From Uliginosibacterium flavum (lineage in GTDB: Bacteria; Pseudomonadota; Gammaproteobacteria; Burkholderiales; Rhodocyclaceae): 64,000 bases of DNA. The stretch lies in contig NZ_JBEWZI010000001.1 of NCBI RefSeq assembly GCF_040566545.1, positions 62,001 to 126,000 on the forward strand. The letters are read 5' to 3'. The notes beneath the pieces are model-generated. The model was not told the origin of the DNA and did no database searches. It saw nothing but the letters and a program-made list of their open reading frames with translations. Below, one piece after another: positions 23,803 to 32,991 of the stretch (its first letter is position 1; every line of letters starts with the position of its first letter). The translations under genes were made by a program, and so were the position numbers.

Positions 23803-23830
23803 AAATGCGAACAGTTATCATTTGCGTTAT
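23803..23830 (+). promoter_or_regulatory. Candidate Fur box upstream of the siderophore receptor
   Basis: CAAATGCGAACAG and TTATCATTTGCG form an imperfect palindrome (AAATGCG...CATTTGCG arms around AGTTAT), resembling Fur boxes of the AATGATAA-type in AT-rich surroundings just upstream of an iron-uptake gene. The receptor ATG is 43 bases downstream. Confidence 0.4.
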
Positions 23831-23872
23831 TATGGGCTTTTATTTCAAACCCCATAAAGACTCTCTGCCACC

Positions 23873-26053
23873 ATGACACCGTACAAATCCTCTCCCCTGC
23901 TTCGCAAAGCCATCCCTGCCGCCTTGCTGCTGATTTTCACGGCTCCTCTGCATGCTCAGACAACTCAGCCGAACAGTACGGACGCCAACAAAACCCCTGA
24001 ACCGTCAAGCAACAGTTCGGCACCAGCCGTGACGCTGGCGCCGGTTAAAGTCACAGGCGCCGCAACGGGTATGCAGCCGCCAAGCGAAAAGACCGGGGAA
24101 TACACGATTCGCACCGTAAAGGGCGCGACCGGCATGAGCCTGACGCAACGCGAGACACCGCAGGCGGTGTCCACCGTCACGCGCGGCCAGCTCGACGACT
24201 TCCGCTTGACCAACGTGAACGACGCGCTTGACGGCGTGACAGGAGTAAGCGTGGAGCGTCCGGAAACAGACCGCACCTATTACACCGCCCGCGGGTTCGA
24301 CATCACCAACTTCCAGACCGATGGAATCGGCGTTCCCTTCGTCTACGAGATCCAGGATGGTGATATCGATACGGCGATGTATGACCGCATCGAGGTGATT
24401 CGGGGTGCAAACGGCCTGACCTCCGGCAGCGGCAATCCATCGGCCACCGTGAACTTTGTGCGCAAACGCCCGACTCGCGATTTTCAGGCTTCCGGCAGCC
24501 TCAGCTATGGATCCTGGGACGCCAAACGTCTGGAAGCGGATGTTTCAGGCGCCCTGATCGAATCCGGTCGCCTGCGCGGCCGCATGGTCGTTGCCGCCGA
24601 TGACAAGGACTCTTACCTGGATCGTTACCATCACAGCAAGAATTTCTTCTATGGTGTGGTGGAAGCTGACGTCGGTGATTCCAGCAGCATCACTGCCGGC
24701 TACACCTACCAGAAAAATCAGCCCAAGAGCCCGATGTGGGGAGCGCTGCCACTGTACACAGCGAACGGCACGCAAACCAACTATGACCGCTCAACGAGCA
24801 CAGCGGCAGACTGGGCCTACTGGGACGTAGAAAACCAGATCGCATTTGCGGAAGCCAAACATGTCTTTGACAATGGCTGGCAGGCACAAGCCACCGTGAC
24901 ACACCAGGAAACGAAACAGGACTCCAAGCTCTTCTACGTTTACGGCACACCGGACAGCGACACCGGACTGGGGCTTTACAGCTATCCCTCCATGTATGAG
25001 ATGAAGAAGCGCCAGGATCAATACGACGTACGTGCCAGCGGCCCGTTCCATCTGTTCGGACGCGAGCATGAAGCAATCATCGGCATCAGCTACGCACGTT
25101 CGGCACTGAGCGATCTCTCAAGCTACGGCCAGGGGATCGGCACCGCCCTGCCCGGGCTTGAAAACTGGAATGGCGCCTATCCCGAGCCAAGTTTTGACGC
25201 CTATTACAACGGCAGCAACTTCATCGACCGTCACCGCAGCCTGTTCGCAGCGACCAAACTTCAGGCAAGCGACAAGCTCAAACTGATCTTGGGCGCCAAC
25301 AATACCCGTATCACCACCGAAGGCTTCAGCTATGGCGAAGACAGTGGTCGCGCCGACAGCAACACCAGCCCTTATACCGGCATCGTGTATGAGCTCACCC
25401 CGGTGCTGTCTGCCTATTCAAGTTACACCTCGATCTTCAATCCGCAGAACGAGCTGGATGAAAACCTGCAACGCCTCAAGCCAACCCGCGGCCACAACGT
25501 TGAAGGCGGACTGAAATTCGAATCCACGGACAAGCGTCTGAACGCCTCACTGGCGCTCTTCCGTTCGCGTCAGAAAAACCTGCACGAAAGTGCCGGCTAT
25601 ATTGGCGCGACAGCGGTCTACAAAGGGATCGACACCTCTTCGCAGGGTTACGAGATCGAAGCTGCGGGTCAGGTGCTGCCAAGCGTGAAGATTAGTGCCG
25701 GCTACACCGCAATCAGCGTTCGCACAGCCGAAGGGGAAATCGCCCGCACTTACGTGCCCAAGCACCTGTTCAACCTCTCTACGACTTGGCAGGCCTTGTC
25801 GGCACTTGATCTTGGTGCACGCTTGCGCTGGCGCGGTGATACCCACCGCGACGAAACTGCCACCGTCGTGACGAAACAGGATGCCTATGCACTGCTTGAC
25901 CTGACGGCGCGCTACGCCTTCACCCGGCAGTTCTCCGCCAGGATCAATGTCAACAACGTGACTGACGAAAAGTATCTCAGCAGCCTGTACTGGAGCCAGG
26001 CCTACTACGGCGCCCCACGCAGCGCGAGTCTGACACTGGACTGGAAGTACTGA
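23873..26053 (+). CDS. TonB-dependent siderophore receptor
   Basis: A 726-residue outer-membrane receptor of the FecA/FhuE/FpvA siderophore class. Signal peptide (AIPAALLLIFTAPLHA) is followed by a Ser/Thr/Pro linker, then a plug domain with the TonB-siderophore signature TQRETPQAVSTVTRGQLDDF and RIEVIRGANGLTSGSGNPSA, and a ~550-residue barrel ending in ...ASLTLDWKY (terminal aromatic). No N-terminal signalling (STN) domain is seen, so it does not appear to signal to an ECF sigma factor. The PepSY gene follows two bases later. The siderophore is unknown. Confidence 0.94.
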   Translation: MTPYKSSPLLRKAIPAALLLIFTAPLHAQTTQPNSTDANKTPEPSSNSSAPAVTLAPVKVTGAATGMQPPSEKTGEYTIRTVKGATGMSLTQRETPQAVSTVTRGQLDDFRLTNVNDALDGVTGVSVERPETDRTYYTARGFDITNFQTDGIGVPFVYEIQDGDIDTAMYDRIEVIRGANGLTSGSGNPSATVNFVRKRPTRDFQASGSLSYGSWDAKRLEADVSGALIESGRLRGRMVVAADDKDSYLDRYHHSKNFFYGVVEADVGDSSSITAGYTYQKNQPKSPMWGALPLYTANGTQTNYDRSTSTAADWAYWDVENQIAFAEAKHVFDNGWQAQATVTHQETKQDSKLFYVYGTPDSDTGLGLYSYPSMYEMKKRQDQYDVRASGPFHLFGREHEAIIGISYARSALSDLSSYGQGIGTALPGLENWNGAYPEPSFDAYYNGSNFIDRHRSLFAATKLQASDKLKLILGANNTRITTEGFSYGEDSGRADSNTSPYTGIVYELTPVLSAYSSYTSIFNPQNELDENLQRLKPTRGHNVEGGLKFESTDKRLNASLALFRSRQKNLHESAGYIGATAVYKGIDTSSQGYEIEAAGQVLPSVKISAGYTAISVRTAEGEIARTYVPKHLFNLSTTWQALSALDLGARLRWRGDTHRDETATVVTKQDAYALLDLTARYAFTRQFSARINVNNVTDEKYLSSLYWSQAYYGAPRSASLTLDWKY

Positions 26054-26055
26054 GT

Positions 26056-27300
26056 ATGCGGACGGCCCTGGTTGTAATGCACCGATGGTTCGGCCTTGCC
26101 GCAGCGGCGTTCCTCTTCATTTCGGGAGCAACCGGGGCCGTCATTTCATGGGATCACGAGCTTGACGAGTGGCTCAATCCACAGCTTTTCAAGGCAACTT
26201 CCGAGGGGTTTGCGCAAAACCCGCTCGCCCTGGCGAAGCAGTTCGAGTCATCTGAAAAAGGCATGCAGGTCACCTGGCTTCCGCTGAATATCGAGGCGGG
26301 CCATGCCCTGAATATCCGGGTGTTTCCTCGCATCGATCCGGCAACGGGCTCCGCCCACAAGGCTGACTTCAACCAGATCGCACTTGATCCCGTGAGTGGA
26401 GAGCCTCAGGCCAGGCGCATGTGGGGAGAAATCTCACTGAGCCGTAAAAACCTGCTGCCTTTTCTCTACAAACTGCATTACAGCATGCACTTGCCGAACG
26501 TCGGCGGTATCGAAGCCGGTGTGATATTCATGGGTATTCTCGCGATTGTCTGGACAATCGATTGCTTCGTTTCGCTGTGGATCTCGTTTCCGAAACTGTC
26601 GAGTTGGAAAAAATCCTTCGCCTTCCGTTGGCAGCAAGGAAGCTACAAACTCAACTTCGACCTCCATCGCTCAGGCGGTGTATGGATCTGGCCACTCCTG
26701 CTGATCATCGCAGTCACCTCCGTTTCTATGAACCTGCAACTTCAGGTGGTGCGCCCACTGGTCAATCGTATCTCGACACTGAGCCCCTCACCTTGGGAGG
26801 GGCGTAACTTCAGCGCGCCAGACAAGCCCTCCAGCCCCGGAGTCAGTCGCGAAACCATTCTGGAGAAAGCAAAAGCAGAAGCCATCAGACGGGCCTGGAT
26901 GACACCTGCCGGCGGCATTTTTTATTCACCGGAAGCCGATTTGTATGGCGTTAGTTTCTACGCGTCCGGCAAGGAACACGGTGACGGCGGTCTCGGCAAT
27001 CCCTGGCTTCATTTCGAGGGAAGCGACGGCAGCTTTGCTGGCGCATGGGTGCCCGGCGAAGGCAGTGCGGGCGACATCTTCATGCAGGCCCAATTCCCGT
27101 TACACTCCGGACGCATCGTTGGCCTGCCGGGTCGCATCCTTGTTTCGATACTGGGGCTGGTCATTGCCAGTTTCAGCGTAACCGGTGTCGTCATCTGGGC
27201 TCGCAAGCGCCGAGCCCGACTCGCGACAAAGCAGGTGCGAGCTCAACAGTCTTTACAACCGCTGGAGAGTGCAACGGCCGGAGCAAGCCCGCAAGCATGA
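26056..27300 (+). CDS. PepSY-associated transmembrane protein (siderophore reductase-like)
   Basis: A 414-residue inner-membrane protein with an N-terminal PepSY-TM helix (VVMHRWFGLAAAAFLFISGATG), a periplasmic loop, further membrane segments near residues 160-185, 215-235 and 360-385, and a short basic C-terminus. Genes of this family commonly sit directly behind TonB-dependent siderophore receptors, and some members reduce ferric siderophores in the periplasm. The GAVISWDHELDEWLNP block after the first helix is typical. Co-transcribed with the receptor. A bidirectional terminator follows. Confidence 0.88.
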   Translation: MRTALVVMHRWFGLAAAAFLFISGATGAVISWDHELDEWLNPQLFKATSEGFAQNPLALAKQFESSEKGMQVTWLPLNIEAGHALNIRVFPRIDPATGSAHKADFNQIALDPVSGEPQARRMWGEISLSRKNLLPFLYKLHYSMHLPNVGGIEAGVIFMGILAIVWTIDCFVSLWISFPKLSSWKKSFAFRWQQGSYKLNFDLHRSGGVWIWPLLLIIAVTSVSMNLQLQVVRPLVNRISTLSPSPWEGRNFSAPDKPSSPGVSRETILEKAKAEAIRRAWMTPAGGIFYSPEADLYGVSFYASGKEHGDGGLGNPWLHFEGSDGSFAGAWVPGEGSAGDIFMQAQFPLHSGRIVGLPGRILVSILGLVIASFSVTGVVIWARKRRARLATKQVRAQQSLQPLESATAGASPQA

Positions 27301-27333
27301 GCACCCGGGATAGCGTTGAGTCCTGAGACTAGC

Positions 27334-27366
27334 AACAAAAACGCCCCGAAACGGGGCGTTTTTGTT
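27334..27366. terminator. Bidirectional terminator between convergent genes
   Basis: CAAAAACGCCCCG, loop AAA, CGGGGCGTTTTTG: a long perfect stem with A and T runs on both sides, serving the PepSY gene (plus) and the lipoprotein gene (minus). Confidence 0.9.
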
Positions 27367-27381
27367 GGCTGCACATTCACC

Positions 27382-27972
27382 TTACTTGGTGAAAGGCCCG
27401 AAAGCGTATTGCGGATCAGCCGGTTCGATCCGGATGAAAGGCACATCGCCCTTCTTCAAATTCAAGGGCTTCCACTGCACTTCCGTCGGGTATTGCCCCT
27501 TGGCTTTGGCCAGGCCTGCCTCGACCCATTTTTTCACCGTCGGCTTGTCAGCCTCGCTCACCGAGACGATCAAGCGTGCCTGCTCGCCACGCCCGCCCGC
27601 AAACTCGGCGGCCAGAGATACCGTGCGCTGAATTTCCGGACTGCGTTTTTTCAACGCGGTGGGCAACAGCCCGATATTGGTGCCCTTCCAGATATCGACA
27701 ACCAAAGTACGGCCTTCATCATTCTTCTGCGCCACCCGGCTCACTTCGGTTTGCATGGGCACACCGGGCTTGTTGATCATCCTGTCAAAAGCGCGTGCAT
27801 CCGCCACATCGCTGTCACGAACCAAAAGCCACGGATTGAACAGATTCGTCACCGGCTTGGGCAGATATACCGGCGCCTTCTCTTCTGGTGGAGGCGGCGC
27901 CTGGGTCTTGGGGGCTTCACTGGCACAAGCAGCCAACAACATACAACCAGCAATCATCACTACACGTTTCAT
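27382..27972 (-). CDS. Predicted lipoprotein of unknown function
   Basis: A 196-residue protein with a lipoprotein signal (VVMIAGCMLLAACAS; lipobox LAAC, cysteine near residue 16) followed by a Pro/Glu-rich stretch and a folded domain with no family I know (INKPGVPMQTEVSR, VVDIWKGTNIG, VPFIRIEPADPQYAFGPF). The Ala after the cysteine does not favour inner-membrane retention, so outer-membrane anchoring is likely. It is 30 bases behind a zinc-ribbon membrane-protein gene on the same strand, probably one operon. Its function is unknown. Confidence 0.75.
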   Translation of the reverse strand: MKRVVMIAGCMLLAACASEAPKTQAPPPPEEKAPVYLPKPVTNLFNPWLLVRDSDVADARAFDRMINKPGVPMQTEVSRVAQKNDEGRTLVVDIWKGTNIGLLPTALKKRSPEIQRTVSLAAEFAGGRGEQARLIVSVSEADKPTVKKWVEAGLAKAKGQYPTEVQWKPLNLKKGDVPFIRIEPADPQYAFGPFTK

Positions 27973-28002
27973 TGCATCATCTCCTGAAAAATAAATCCGG
28001 TA

Positions 28003-28827
28003 TTACTGCCCCAACTGGCGGCGAATCTGGCGCAGATATTCTTCTTCCTCGCTCAATTTTCGCGCGGCTTTAGGTTTGCTCACAGGCTTATCGGGTACGG
28101 CCACCGGCTCAGGTGCAGAGGCTGACTCCGGCACAAGCGCCGGGGCAAGCTCAAGCACCGGTGCAGAGGCCGGGACCGGCACGGACTGTTCCACCATGAC
28201 CGGCGGCGCCACTTGCGGCTCAGCCAGTGGCGCAGAGGCCTCGGCCGGTTCAGCGACAGGCTTGGGCGGCGCGCTTTCCCGCGTCAGATACCATCCCATA
28301 CCCAAGGCAATCAGCACAAGAAGTGCGATGGCAGAGAAAACTGCCACCAACACGGTTTTTCCTTTCTTTTCGGCCTCCTCGTCACCATGCTGACGCTCAC
28401 GCTCCAAAGCCATCGACACCGGCGGCATGCGCAGCGACATATCAGCCTGCGCCGTTCTTTCCGGCGAACGCATCGTCGGCGTAGCCATATCATTAACAAG
28501 CGGAGTCGGTTTAGTCGCTTTTCCTGCCGACAGAATCACCGTTGCCCCATCAGCGGCCTCAAGCACCGGCGGCGGTGCCGGGGTTGCGAGCGAAGGGGCG
28601 GCGGCCTTGCGCGGCAGAATTACGGTCATGTTCGACTCGTCTTCCGCTGTCGAGGCGCCACACTTGCCACACACTGTAGCGCCAGGCGCGAGCGGCGCTC
28701 CGCAAGCCAGGCAGCCTAATACATATACAGGGGCCGACGCAGGCGCCGAAGCGCTCACCAGCGTGCCGCACTGGCCGCAAATCTGGGCGCCCGGCTTCAA
28801 TTCGTTCTGACACTTGCTGCAGTTCAT
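28003..28827 (-). CDS. Zinc-ribbon membrane protein
   Basis: A 274-residue protein with two tandem N-terminal zinc ribbons (MNCSKCQNEL...CGQCG and LGCLACGAPL...CGKCG; two CxxC pairs each), a Pro/Ala-rich low-complexity segment, a single membrane helix (VLVAVFSAIALLVLIALGMGW, near residue 165), and a Pro/Ala/Glu-rich C-terminal tail ending in a charged helix (EEEYLRQIRRQLGQ). The ribbons would be cytosolic and the tail periplasmic. The start at 28827 follows GGGAGA. I know no defined function; such proteins may organise envelope complexes. Confidence 0.75.
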   Translation of the reverse strand: MNCSKCQNELKPGAQICGQCGTLVSASAPASAPVYVLGCLACGAPLAPGATVCGKCGASTAEDESNMTVILPRKAAAPSLATPAPPPVLEAADGATVILSAGKATKPTPLVNDMATPTMRSPERTAQADMSLRMPPVSMALERERQHGDEEAEKKGKTVLVAVFSAIALLVLIALGMGWYLTRESAPPKPVAEPAEASAPLAEPQVAPPVMVEQSVPVPASAPVLELAPALVPESASAPEPVAVPDKPVSKPKAARKLSEEEEYLRQIRRQLGQ

Positions 28828-28964
28828 CCGACTCTCCCGCGAAACATTCAGGCCATTCCTGGACCACACAAGCCACAGAACATATCACCTACTGACACTT
28901 CAACGGAACCTCAGAACACAGCAGATTGTCGTCTTTACGCATCACATGCCTGTACAGGCAGGCT

Positions 28965-29018
28965 GGGAGACGCTCTCCAGCACGGCAGGCTGAAAACCCT
29001 TGCGCAGAGCGCCTTCAC
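28965..29018 (-). repeat. Shortened copy of the dispersed element
   Basis: On the minus strand it begins GTGAAGGCGCTCTGCGC and ends GGAGAGCGTCTCCC, giving the same style of inverted ends as the ~69-bp family, but it is only about 54 bases long. It lies in the gap between the zinc-ribbon gene and serS. Confidence 0.4.
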
Positions 29019-29153
29019 AAGCACCCTCTCGCCAGATGCTGGATTTCCCGTTTTCAGGCGAGAGGGAAATCTTACCGGCTTGCCTCCAAGCAAGTATTGC
29101 AGTGCTCCAAAGGGCAGGCCCAAGGGCAGAAAAACTCCGCTTAACGGCACAAA

Positions 29154-29181
29154 GCAAAAACTCCCCGCGGGGAGTTTTTGC
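29154..29181. terminator. Perfect palindrome terminator downstream of serS
   Basis: GCAAAAACTCCCC joined to GGGGAGTTTTTGC around a central GC. It is a perfect 28-base palindrome with A and T runs, 23 bases after the serS stop (minus strand). Confidence 0.88.
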
Positions 29182-29204
29182 CAGACGCATCGCTGAGGGC
29201 TATC

Positions 29205-30494
<1,290 letters not shown>

Positions 30495-30759
30495 GGGCGT
30501 GAGGAGGGTTATTTCGCAGAAGCGCGCAGTTTACACGAGGCAGCGGAAACGCTCTTTGTGCAGCGCAAAGATTTCACACATACCCGGTCGTATTGAACGC
30601 TCTGCAACAGGGCTTGCGGCCGGCATTGGAGAATGCAATTGCACATCAGACCGCATATAGCCAATGGCAACTGGCTATCCCGGGAACGTGCTCTAGGTTG
30701 GAATGTGTAGAAACAATAAAAACAGTCACATGCAACATAACCCCCAGCCAAGGAGTCCG

Positions 30760-31023
30760 ATGATGCTGACGATGCAAGATTGTCTCGACTATTGCGATCT
30801 CACCAATGACGAAGTCGAACTTTTCGCCGAACACCAACACATTCCGGATGAAGTCGCCGCACCGCTCGCCTGCAGTCTGGTGCAAACCGACGAAGGCGTG
30901 AAACTGATCTGCAGCTGCCTGTCTGACATGGTCTCGGATGCCATGATTCATGGCGCCATAGAAAAAGCAGAGCACGTACTTCACGTATATGCTGAGTTTC
31001 GTTCAGCCCACCCGCTGCACTAA
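30760..31023 (+). CDS. Small hypothetical protein (87 aa)
   Basis: An 87-residue acidic, soluble protein beginning MMLTMQDCLDYCDLTNDEVEL, with an AEHQHIPDEVAAPLA block in the middle and Cys residues spaced along it. I do not recognise a named family. A good AGGAG site lies five bases before the ATG at 30760. Its stop overlaps the convergent rarA stop (31020-31023). It is on the plus strand, interrupting the usual ftsK-lolA-rarA-serS order on the minus strand. Function unknown. Confidence 0.7.
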   Translation: MMLTMQDCLDYCDLTNDEVELFAEHQHIPDEVAAPLACSLVQTDEGVKLICSCLSDMVSDAMIHGAIEKAEHVLHVYAEFRSAHPLH

Positions 31024-32342
31024 TCCTCAGCGTCCCGCGCGGTGCGATCAAGCCCTCGCAGGTAAGCAAGCTTCTGCCCGATTTTGGCTTCCAGGCCGCG
31101 GTCCGTTGGCTCATACCAGCTGAGCGCAGGCATCCCCTCAGGCAGATAAGTCTCGCCCGCCGCGTAAGCGCCGGGTTCATCGTGGGCATAGCGATACTGC
31201 TTACCGTAGCCCAGATCCTTCATCAGCTTGGTCGGTGCGTTGCGCAGATGGATCGGCACAGGGCGACTCACGTCCTGCTTCACGAAGCGCCGCGCCTCGT
31301 TATAAGCCATGTACAGCGCATTCGATTTAGCGGCCACGGCCAGATACACCACCGCCTGCGCCAGTGCCAGTTCGCCCTCGGGTGAACCTAGCCGCTCGTA
31401 GGTCTGGCAGGCTTCCAGCGAAATCGTCAGCGCACGCGGATCAGCCAGACCGATATCTTCCACCGCCATGCGCACAATGCGCCGGCCCAGATACAGCGCA
31501 TCCGCCCCGCCATCCATCATGCGCACGAACCAGTACAAGGCAGCGTCCGGATTCGAGCCGCGCACGGATTTATGCAGCGCCGAAATCTGGTCGTAAAACG
31601 CCTCGCCGCCCTTATCGAAACGACGCAGGCTCTGCGCCAGCGTGGATTCGGCAAACTCGCCCGTGATTTCGTTAACGCCCGCTGCAGAAGCCGCCGTCTC
31701 CAGCGTTTCCAGCACGTTCAGGAAGCGCCGTGCATCCCCGTCAGCCCAGCCGATCAGGCGATCACGTGCCTCTTCCGTGAAGCTCAGATCCGGCAAGGCT
31801 TCGCGGCAGGCTCGTACGAAAAGCTGCTGCATTTCCTCAGGCTTGAGGCTTTCGAGCACATACACCGAGGCGCGCGAGAGCAGCGCGGAGTTCACTTCAA
31901 AGGACGGATTCTCGGTCGTTGCTCCGATGAAAGTCAGCAGGCCCGATTCAACATAAGGCAGGAAGGCATCCTGCTGGCTCTTATTGAAACGATGCACTTC
32001 ATCGACGAACAGGATGGTGCGCCGGCCACTCGTCGCGCGCAGCATCTCGGCCTGCGCCACGGCGTCACGAATGTCCTTCACGCCAGCAAACACCGCCGAC
32101 AAGGCCATGAATTCGGCATCGAAATGCCGCGCCATCAAGCGCGCCAGCGTGGTCTTGCCCACCCCTGGCGGCCCCCAAAGGATCATCGAGTGCGGCTTGC
32201 GCGACTCCACGGCCAAGCGCAGCGGCTTGCCGGGGCCGAGCAGATGCAACTGCCCTACCACGTCGTCCAGCGTAATCGGACGCAGGCGTTCGGCGAGGGG
32301 TACTTTGTCAGGCGACGGAGGAGTGGAGAACAAGTCAGCCAT
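31020..32342 (-). CDS. rarA: Replication-associated recombination protein A (MgsA/RarA AAA+ ATPase)
   Basis: A 440-residue AAA+ ATPase related to clamp-loader subunits, acting at stalled replication forks. Walker A is WGPPGVGKTTLA near residue 56, Walker B is ILFVDEVHRFNKSQQ near residue 110, and sensor 1 is FIGATTENPSFEVN. The C-terminal half has the RarA-specific KSVRGSNPDAALYWFVRMMDGG and DLGYGKQYRYAHDEPGAY blocks. Follows lolA by 17 bases on the same strand, in the conserved ftsK-lolA-rarA order. Confidence 0.97.
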   Translation of the reverse strand: MADLFSTPPSPDKVPLAERLRPITLDDVVGQLHLLGPGKPLRLAVESRKPHSMILWGPPGVGKTTLARLMARHFDAEFMALSAVFAGVKDIRDAVAQAEMLRATSGRRTILFVDEVHRFNKSQQDAFLPYVESGLLTFIGATTENPSFEVNSALLSRASVYVLESLKPEEMQQLFVRACREALPDLSFTEEARDRLIGWADGDARRFLNVLETLETAASAAGVNEITGEFAESTLAQSLRRFDKGGEAFYDQISALHKSVRGSNPDAALYWFVRMMDGGADALYLGRRIVRMAVEDIGLADPRALTISLEACQTYERLGSPEGELALAQAVVYLAVAAKSNALYMAYNEARRFVKQDVSRPVPIHLRNAPTKLMKDLGYGKQYRYAHDEPGAYAAGETYLPEGMPALSWYEPTDRGLEAKIGQKLAYLRGLDRTARDAED

Positions 32343-32359
32343 GAAAGCGGGGTAAAGCC

Positions 32360-32971
32360 TTATTCGCCCACCACATCCGCGCCCTTGGGCGGCGTGAAAA
32401 TGAAAGCATCTGCGGGCAAAGTCGGATTGCGCTCGAAACTACTGAACAACAGCACGGTCGTCTGGCCAAAGTTATCGCGCACTTCCATGACTTGCGGCAG
32501 GTTAGCTTTCAGGCCGATACGCACGCGCTCGAAGCCCGCCTCGTTGTTACGCGGAGTGGCCTCCACCCATTCGAGGCCATCGGATGCGCCATCTTCCTTG
32601 AGGGTGAAATTCTTCTGAAAATCATTGCTGCCGGCCAGCAAGGCCGCCGGCGTGGCGCCTAGCGCCTGACTCATGGGCTTGATGACGACCTGATTGAGCT
32701 CCTTGTCGTAACTCCAGAGCTTGCTGCCATCGGCCACGATCAGCTGACTGTAAGGCTTGGTGTACTCCCAGCGAAACTTGCCGGGGCGCAGGAAACTCAT
32801 CGTGCCGCTGGCGTTCTGCCCGGCGCGGCCCGTTTTGGAGATCACCTTCTGGGTGAAACTGGCCTTGGCGGTTTTGCTGCCATCGAGAAATTGATGGAGC
32901 TGCTCGATGCCGGAGGCAGAGGCCAGTGCCGGCAGAGCCAGACACAAGGCTGAGATCAGGAAATGCTTCAT
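32360..32971 (-). CDS. lolA: Outer-membrane lipoprotein carrier protein
   Basis: Periplasmic chaperone that ferries lipoproteins from LolCDE to LolB. The 203-residue precursor has a signal peptide (KHFLISALCLALPALASA) and LolA family blocks: SFTQKVISKTGR, SGTMSFLRPGKFRWEYTKPY, LIVADGSKLWSYDKELNQV and FSSFERNPTLPADAFIFTPPKGADV. Length is normal. It is between ftsK (stop 20 bases upstream) and rarA, the usual operon. Confidence 0.96.
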   Translation of the reverse strand: MKHFLISALCLALPALASASGIEQLHQFLDGSKTAKASFTQKVISKTGRAGQNASGTMSFLRPGKFRWEYTKPYSQLIVADGSKLWSYDKELNQVVIKPMSQALGATPAALLAGSNDFQKNFTLKEDGASDGLEWVEATPRNNEAGFERVRIGLKANLPQVMEVRDNFGQTTVLLFSSFERNPTLPADAFIFTPPKGADVVGE

Positions 32972-32991
32972 GGGAGATACCCGAAAATGAT

